DNA from: JACVRW01 sp035650215
GTDB taxonomy: Bacteria > Actinomycetota > Thermoleophilia > Solirubrobacterales > Thermoleophilaceae
Direction of reading: 5' to 3'
DNA: 64,000 bases
Assembly (NCBI GenBank): GCA_035650215.1
Contig: DASRIC010000055.1
Location: 1-64,000, forward strand
Shown: positions 59,541 to 64,000 of the stretch, piece by piece
Layout: each line of letters begins with the position of its first letter
How positions within the stretch are numbered: position 1 is the stretch's first letter
Program-made: the position numbers and the translations under genes
The notes under the pieces: generated by a model
What the model was told of the DNA's origin: nothing
The model's database searches: none
The model's input: only the letters and a program-made list of their open reading frames with translations

Positions 59541-59927
59541 CTAGTCGGCTTGTCGCTCGAGGTAGAAAACCTCGGACGACACGTCGCTGTCCGGGTCGAT
59601 GCCCGACACGAACGCCCTCACCTTGCGGCCGGTGATTCGCTCCACGGACTCGCGAAAGTTGTCCTGGCAGGCATGCTGGAAGAACATCCGCGTCTCGCGC
59701 AGGCGCTGGTGCTCCCCGACCTCCACCAGCTTGCGCTCGGCGGGGGTCAGCGAGTCCTCCAACGTGCACAACAGCGCGTCGCGCCCCGCCCAATCGGCCC
59801 GCGTCCGCGTGGGGCCGCGGCCGAAGATCTCCTTGTAGATCCGCACCATCTCGTTACAGAGTGCGTGCGTCACGCTGGCTCTTGCTGAAAGCTGCCCGTT
59901 GCCCTGAGCGATCGCCTGCTGGTCCAT
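59541..59927 (-). CDS. DUF2294-like protein
   Basis: 128 aa from ATG 59927 with GGAAGG upstream. Pattern of the DUF2294 family: a helix (THALCNEMVRIYKEIFGRGPTRTRADW), DALLCTLEDSLTPAERKLVEVGEHQRLRETRMFFQ, and the end ITGRKVRAFVSGIDPDSDVSSEVFYLE. The family occurs beside transporters and in spore formers but has no settled role. It is flanked by 42-bp direct repeats. Confidence 0.82.
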   Translation of the reverse strand: MDQQAIAQGNGQLSARASVTHALCNEMVRIYKEIFGRGPTRTRADWAGRDALLCTLEDSLTPAERKLVEVGEHQRLRETRMFFQHACQDNFRESVERITGRKVRAFVSGIDPDSDVSSEVFYLERQAD

Positions 59928-60122
59928 ATCGGCCTTCCGGTGGGTCCTCTGAAACCGAGGCCGCGCGAGGGGAAGAGGAACCTTAAAACCGGACGGGCGA
60001 CAACTACAGGACCCAACGGTAGTCGCTCGGAAGCGATCTGTCCACGCAACACGGAGTGGCCACGGGGAGACCTCTATGTTTGGCCAATAGCGGGAGCCCG
60101 CCCAAGGCTCGCTGCCCCACGC

Positions 60123-60164
60123 CTTGCCCATGCGTGAGTTGTTCGGACCGATCCCGCTCTGAGC
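60123..60164. repeat. 42-bp direct repeat, right copy
   Basis: Differs from the left copy at three positions only (16, 28, 37). Contains TTGTTCGGACCGATCCCGCT. No coding frame is shared by both copies. Confidence 0.85.
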
Positions 60165-60274
60165 CGCCCGGACTACCGCTTGCATGGAACTCGGAAGTCG
60201 TCCCAACGCCGGTGCGGCTTGCGCTTCCAGGCGGAAGCGGAAGTGGCCGTCGTACCGTTCGGTCCGTTTCCGAC

Positions 60275-60303
60275 TTGACACCCCGCCGGGCCGGGCGTAG
60301 CGT
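60275..60303 (+). promoter_or_regulatory. Sigma-70-type promoter, probably giving a leaderless mRNA
   Basis: TTGACA (60275-60280), a 17-bp spacer, then TAGCGT (60298-60303). The expected start of transcription is about 60309-60312, only a few bases before the ATG at 60314. There is no room for a ribosome site, so the transcript is likely leaderless. Confidence 0.65.
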
Positions 60304-60313
60304 CGAAGCAGGT

Positions 60314-61255
60314 ATGCGCCACCTGGCCGCCCTCGTCAGTGCGGCGCTGTGCTTTGCGCTCGCCGCGCCTACCGCCGCCCAGCCGTTTCCCGACTCGATC
60401 CCGCTGCCGGACGACTTCGCTCCCGAGGGCATCGCCACCGGCGCCGGCACGACGTTCTATGCCGGCTCGATCACGCTCGGCGACATCTACCGCGGCGACC
60501 TGCGCAGCGGGGAGGGTGCGATCTTCATCGACGCGCCCGCGGACCGCAGTGCCCTCGGGCTCAAGGCTGACCGGCGGCACGGCCTGCTTTTCGTGGCCGG
60601 CGGCTTCACCGGTGAGGCATACGTTTACGACCTGCGGACGGGCGCGCCGGTTGCGAGCTACCAGTTCGGCACCCCGGGCGCTTCGCTCGTCAACGACGTG
60701 ATTGTCACCCGCGACGCCGCCTACTTCACGGACAGCTTCGCGCCCGTCCTCTACGTGGTTTCGATAGGTCCGGGCGGGGAGCTCGGACCCGGCGAGACGC
60801 TCGCCCTCAGCGGACCGGCGGCGGCCGTCGTCCCTGGCGACGTCGGCCTCAACGGCATCGAGGCGACTCGCGACGGCAGGACCCTGATCGTCGACCACAC
60901 CGCCCTTGGCGCGCTCTTCACCGTCGACGCCGCGACCGGAGAGAGCACCGCGATCGACGTCGACGGGCTGATCGCCGGAACGCTCGACGGCCTGCTCCTC
61001 CACGGCCGCGACCTGTGGGTCGTCGAGAACTTCCCCAACACACTCGCACGCGTCAGCCTCAGCCCCGACCTGTCCAGCGGCGAGATCACAGCGACGATCA
61101 TGAGCCCGCTCTTCCGCGTGCCCACCACGATCGCCCGCCACGGGTCGCGCCTCGCCGCCGTCAACGCGCGCTTCGACCTCGGTTTCCCGCCGCCGTTCGG
61201 CCCTGGGGCGCCGCCCGGCACCGACTTCGACGTCGTGCTGGTCCGGGCGCGCTGA
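60314..61255 (+). CDS. Secreted SMP-30/gluconolactonase-like beta-propeller
   Basis: 313 aa. Signal peptide (ending PTAAQ). Six-bladed propeller repeats with phrases like FAPEGIATGAGTTFYAGSITLGDIYRGDL, GLLFVAGGFTGEAYVYDLRTG, SLVNDVIVTRDAAYFTDS, GLNGIEATRDGRTLIVDHTALGALFTVDAATG. The N in VNDV and the D in NGIEA/VDH strands recall metal-site residues of SMP-30. Function could be a lactonase or simple binding; uncertain. Transcribed from its own TTGACA promoter. Confidence 0.8.
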   Translation: MRHLAALVSAALCFALAAPTAAQPFPDSIPLPDDFAPEGIATGAGTTFYAGSITLGDIYRGDLRSGEGAIFIDAPADRSALGLKADRRHGLLFVAGGFTGEAYVYDLRTGAPVASYQFGTPGASLVNDVIVTRDAAYFTDSFAPVLYVVSIGPGGELGPGETLALSGPAAAVVPGDVGLNGIEATRDGRTLIVDHTALGALFTVDAATGESTAIDVDGLIAGTLDGLLLHGRDLWVVENFPNTLARVSLSPDLSSGEITATIMSPLFRVPTTIARHGSRLAAVNARFDLGFPPPFGPGAPPGTDFDVVLVRAR

Positions 61256-61626
61256 CGCCGCTCAAGCGACGGGGGCGACCCGCGCGTGGCTCTCTATCGC
61301 CATCGCTCATCCGCATCGCGCCGTAGCTAGACGGGGCCGCGTCCTGCCTGCGGCTCGGCAGCCGCGGCTGCCAGCGCGGAACGTTCATCGCCTGCGCGGT
61401 GGCTCGCGCGTGCGGCAGCTGCTTCGAGGCAAAGCAGCAGTCGAGGCGACCCGCTTCGGCAGTGCTGAGTTGGACGAGACGGAGGTATCGGCGGGCGTGC
61501 AAATCGGCTGCAGCGCCGCGCTTGCTCCCGTTGAAGAGCAGCGCTCCGAGTCTCCGCTGGTGGGTGGTCGTCCAACCCAGTCGCGTGCGGGCGGCGTCGA
61601 GAGCGAAGGCGATCTGCTCGCTGTCC
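61256..61626. other. Gene-poor stretch
   Basis: About 370 bp. Short frames on both strands show no recognisable motif or ribosome site. A 16-bp perfect palindrome GGCAGCCGCGGCTGCC lies at 61357-61372. Otherwise nothing seen. Confidence 0.45.
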
Positions 61627-62481
61627 CTATTTGACGGTTACTGCGCTGATCATTCCGCGCACGATGTGAGGGGGTCCGCCTCGCCGGTCTGAGACGAAGC
61701 AGTAGAGGGCGTATTTGCCGGGCTTGAGGTCGAGCGTGATGACCTGGGAGGTGCCGCGCTCGAGGACGCTCGTCGCCGCTTCGCTGCCGGCGGGCGGGAA
61801 CGGACCCGAGCCGCCGTCGGTATCGGAGAGCAGGAACCGCTTGGCGTCTGCGATCGTCGCGCCCTTCCTGAGCTGGCCGAGGAGGAGGTGGTGTGGCTGG
61901 CGGCCGGTGTTCTCGAACGTGACCTCGTTGCGGCCGGAGGTGAGGCCGTCGGTGGTGTACCCGTGGTCGGTTGCCGAGATCGTGGCGTTTGTCTCGGGTA
62001 GCGCGCCTTCCTGATCTCGGCTGATCTCGATCTTGTGCAGGTCGGAGGGCTGCGGCTGGCCCTCGGCGCTGGCGTTGAAGACGTAGTAGGTGGTGCCGGC
62101 TGCGAGTTCCTGCGTCGCGGAGCGCGTGTCGCCGGGGTCAGTCATGCCGACGCCGCCCGCGGCGAACAGGAAGTCCTTCCACGGCTTCGCCGAGGCCGCC
62201 CTGCCGAGCGCGTCGAGCACCTCGCTGCGGGAGTGGTCGCCGTCGATCCTGATGAGCTGTGCCTCGGCATCGCCCTTGCTCTTGTTTCGCAGGGTGAGCT
62301 GGATCACGCCTGGCGCGGCTCTCTTGGGCACGGTCAGCGCGCCCTTCGAGCCGGCTGTGAGCTCCAGCGTCGGGACGCCGGGGTCGCCGGACACGTCGTC
62401 CTCGCCGCAGGCGGTGATCGTCATGGCTGGCGTAGCCGCGGCTGCCAGAAGGGCCAGAATCGTTCGAGTTCGTGTCTTCAT
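61627..62481 (-). CDS. Lipoprotein with cupredoxin-like C-terminal domain
   Basis: 284 aa from ATG 62481 (an in-frame start at 62520 gives a poorer signal peptide). Lipoprotein signal ending TITAC|GED. Two beta sandwiches: residues about 35-150 and 160-284. The last contains EVTFENTGRQPHHLLLGQLRKG and LKPGKYALYCFVSDRRGGPPHIVRGM. The His-His and Cys-...-His-...-Met positions resemble a blue-copper or plastocyanin-like site, so copper binding is possible but unproven. It stands alone. Confidence 0.78.
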   Translation of the reverse strand: MKTRTRTILALLAAAATPAMTITACGEDDVSGDPGVPTLELTAGSKGALTVPKRAAPGVIQLTLRNKSKGDAEAQLIRIDGDHSRSEVLDALGRAASAKPWKDFLFAAGGVGMTDPGDTRSATQELAAGTTYYVFNASAEGQPQPSDLHKIEISRDQEGALPETNATISATDHGYTTDGLTSGRNEVTFENTGRQPHHLLLGQLRKGATIADAKRFLLSDTDGGSGPFPPAGSEAATSVLERGTSQVITLDLKPGKYALYCFVSDRRGGPPHIVRGMISAVTVK

Positions 62482-62592
62482 GCCCCGGAGCTTGCGCCCG
62501 GGGCGCTCGTGCGTCGTCACTACGGCGGGTGATCGTCGCGGCCGAGGTCACCCTCGAGAGTGAGCGGCGATTCGGCTCCGGGGCGCGACGAT

Positions 62593-63786
62593 TCAGCTCT
62601 GAGGCGCGACGAGCCCGGTTTCGTAGGCGAGCACGACGGCCTGCACGCGGTCGCGTAGGCCGAGCTTGCCGAGCACGTGCGCGACGTGGGTTTTGATCGT
62701 GTTCTCGCCGAGCACGAGCTCTGCCGCGATCTCGGCGTTCGACAGCCCGCGCGCGACGAGGCGCAGAACGTCGAGCTCGCGTGGAGTCAGCTCGCCCAGG
62801 GCCTCGGGAAGCTTGTCCGCCGGCGGCCGCGCGGCGTGGGCGAACTGCTCGATCAGCCGGCGCGTGATCGACGGCGCGAGCAGCGCGTCACCGGCGGCGC
62901 CGACGCGCACCGCGTCGAGCAGCCGGTCGGCGGGGGCGTCCTTGAGCAGGAATCCACTGGCGCCGATGCGCAGCGCCGCGTAGATGTACTCGTCGCGGTC
63001 GAAGGTCGTGAGCATCAGGACCGCGGTGTCGAGCTCGGGGTCGGAGAGGATCTGCTCGCCCGCCTTCAGGCCGTCCAGCTCGGGCATGCGGATGTCCATC
63101 AGGACGACGTCGGGGCGGGTGCGCCGAACGATGTCGACGGCGCTGCGCCCGTCGGCGGCCTCGCCGACCACCTCGATGTCGGGCTCGTCGTCGAGGATCA
63201 CGCGGAAGCCGGAGCGCACGAGCCGCTGATCGTCGGCCACGACGACCCGGATCTGTCGCGGGGCCACAGCGGACTCCCGGGCCGTTCCCGCCTCTTCGCG
63301 CCAGGCCACCTGGCCCGCGGCCACCCGCTCGGCGACACCGCGCAGCCGCAGCGCGCCGGCCGGCTGGATCGGCTCGGGGATGCGCGGTCCCGCCACCCGG
63401 CAGACCACCTCAGAGGCGAGTATCTCGCCGCCGGCGGCGCTGTCGCAGAGGCGGCTCGCGACGATCACCGGCGTCCCGTAGAGGTCCTCCCCTTCGGGCA
63501 GCGGCTCGCCCGCGTCGAGGCCGACGCGCAGCTCGTGGCCGGCGTCCGCCGCGGCGCGCTGCATGTCCACGGCGCAGCGCACGGCGGAGACCGCGCTGGG
63601 GAATGCGACCATCAGGCCCTCGCCGGTCGACTTGACCTCGCGCCCCCCGTGCTCGGCGACGGCATGGCGGAGGAGGTCGAAGTGCTCCCGGCGAATGGCG
63701 TCCGCCGCCTCGTCCCCGTGCCGGTCGAAGAGCGCGGCCGATCCGACCAGGTCGGTGAACAGGATCGTGACGAAGGGCTCACCCAT
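62593..63786 (-). CDS. Class III cyclase domain fused to NarL-type response regulator
   Basis: 397 aa. Residues 1-175: cyclase homology domain (FVTILFTDLVGSAALFDRHGDEAADAI, VKSTGEGLMVAFPSAVSAVRCAV, LRVGLDAGEP, GTPVIVASRLCDSAAGGEIL). The second metal position is Glu (GEG, not GDG), and the usual His of GLHxGE is Asp. Residues about 178-300: receiver (VVVADDQRLVRSGFRVIL, phospho-Asp in VVLMDIRMPELDG, Lys in FLLKDAPAD). Residues about 325-395: LuxR HTH (LTPRELDVLRLVARGLSNAEIAAELVLGENTIKTHVAHVL). No kinase is adjacent. Possibly a nucleotide-gated, phosphorylation-dependent transcription factor. Confidence 0.87.
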   Translation of the reverse strand: MGEPFVTILFTDLVGSAALFDRHGDEAADAIRREHFDLLRHAVAEHGGREVKSTGEGLMVAFPSAVSAVRCAVDMQRAAADAGHELRVGLDAGEPLPEGEDLYGTPVIVASRLCDSAAGGEILASEVVCRVAGPRIPEPIQPAGALRLRGVAERVAAGQVAWREEAGTARESAVAPRQIRVVVADDQRLVRSGFRVILDDEPDIEVVGEAADGRSAVDIVRRTRPDVVLMDIRMPELDGLKAGEQILSDPELDTAVLMLTTFDRDEYIYAALRIGASGFLLKDAPADRLLDAVRVGAAGDALLAPSITRRLIEQFAHAARPPADKLPEALGELTPRELDVLRLVARGLSNAEIAAELVLGENTIKTHVAHVLGKLGLRDRVQAVVLAYETGLVAPQS

Positions 63787-63944
63787 GCGACGGGGACATC
63801 ATCGCCGCTGTCCGAGTCCGGTGGGGTCATTCCGGCGGGTGAAGGGCGCGCCGCGATTCACCCCGTGGAGTGAGGACGACTCGTCGGCGGGAGCCGATGC
63901 TCTGCGCCTCCGAGGAACGCTTTACGAAGGAGAGGTGCAGGGCC

Positions 63945-64000
63945 ATGATGGAGTCGATGAGGAACTCGCTCCGGGACATCGCGAGGCGAGATGTCGTGAT
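63945..64000 (+). CDS. Start of an unidentified gene (cut by window end)
   Basis: ATG-ATG at 63945/63948 after a good ribosome site (AAGGAGAGG). The 18 visible codons read MMESMRNSLRDIARRDVV without a stop. Too short to identify. Divergent from the cyclase-response regulator gene with 158 bp between. Confidence 0.5.
   Translation, partial: MMESMRNSLRDIARRDVV

Larger units (their letters stand above)
59928..60313. other. Intergenic stretch with repeat copy and promoter
   Basis: About 385 bp between divergent genes. It holds the upstream region of the DUF2294 gene, the right copy of the 42-bp repeat (60123-60164), and a sigma-70-type promoter for the propeller gene (60275-60303). Nothing else recognised. 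Confidence 0.6.

Noticed and set aside
59355..60164. 42-bp repeats as a CRISPR array or IS ends
   Set aside because: Only two copies, direct rather than inverted, 726 bp apart, and no cas or transposase gene.
61399..61692. Short plus-strand frames in the 61.3-61.7 kb gap
   Set aside because: No ribosome site, no motif, partly opposite the lipoprotein gene; composition does not distinguish them from chance frames.

Overview
The window comes from a very GC-rich chromosome with short intergenic gaps, many GTG starts and frequent stop/start overlaps. A collagen-like exported protein has a hydrophobic N-terminus ending in LIALFVALGGASYAA, several secreted proteins end in Arg-rich beta tails, and two DUF3352 lipoproteins are present. 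This combination suggests an actinobacterium of the Thermoleophilia/Solirubrobacterales type. That placement is an inference: there is no rRNA gene here.

Layout. 1-4.4 kb: a truncated DUF3352 lipoprotein, an ornithine cyclodeaminase-like gene, small genes, and a formaldehyde dehydrogenase closed by a strong terminator. 4.5-11.2 kb: a tightly overlapped assimilatory sulfate reduction operon (ferredoxin sulfite reductase, APS reductase, CysD, CysN, TauE-type permease) running into a DAHP synthase. 11.3-13.3 kb: a cytochrome P450 with its own TetR regulator and a tandem operator. 13.2-29 kb: housekeeping and accessory enzymes (exported alpha/beta hydrolase, biotin carboxylase-BCCP, dehydrogenase, MBL and HAD hydrolases, a VWA/substrate-binding protein, aminotransferases, an RTX-like protein, an MntR/DtxR regulator, an SDR, an ATP-dependent DNA ligase). 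29.3-30.8 kb: a sugar-dehydrogenase propeller whose halves are in swapped order and which is cut by an amber codon. 30.8-49.5 kb: a YCII/sigma pair, macro domain, glycerate kinase, catalase-like peroxidase, a catalytically degenerate alpha/beta hydrolase, a glucosylglycerate pathway pair, an MrfA-type helicase, M23 peptidase, a FAD monooxygenase operon with a divergent TetR, a MocR regulator and nucleotide-cyclase-type proteins. 49.6-55.3 kb: amidohydrolase with a LacI-type operator, collagen-like protein, membrane sulfatase, membrane protein.

From about 55.3 kb the character changes. There are longer gene-poor stretches, a tRNA 3' fragment (about 55.34 kb), a CAT-anticodon tRNA fragment (about 57.34 kb), remnants of decayed genes, a 42-bp direct repeat around a DUF2294 gene, and unusual proteins such as a cyclase domain fused to a NarL-type response regulator. 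This looks like an accessory region with a history of integration and decay. No transposase or integrase gene was found.

The most notable items are: a family of three 44-bp hairpin elements with identical 9-bp ends placed at gene 3' ends; the permuted, amber-interrupted sugar dehydrogenase; a sigma factor lacking a usable start at a possible -1 slippage run at the end of the YCII gene; and the tRNA-fragment-flanked two-gene membrane cassette of unknown function.
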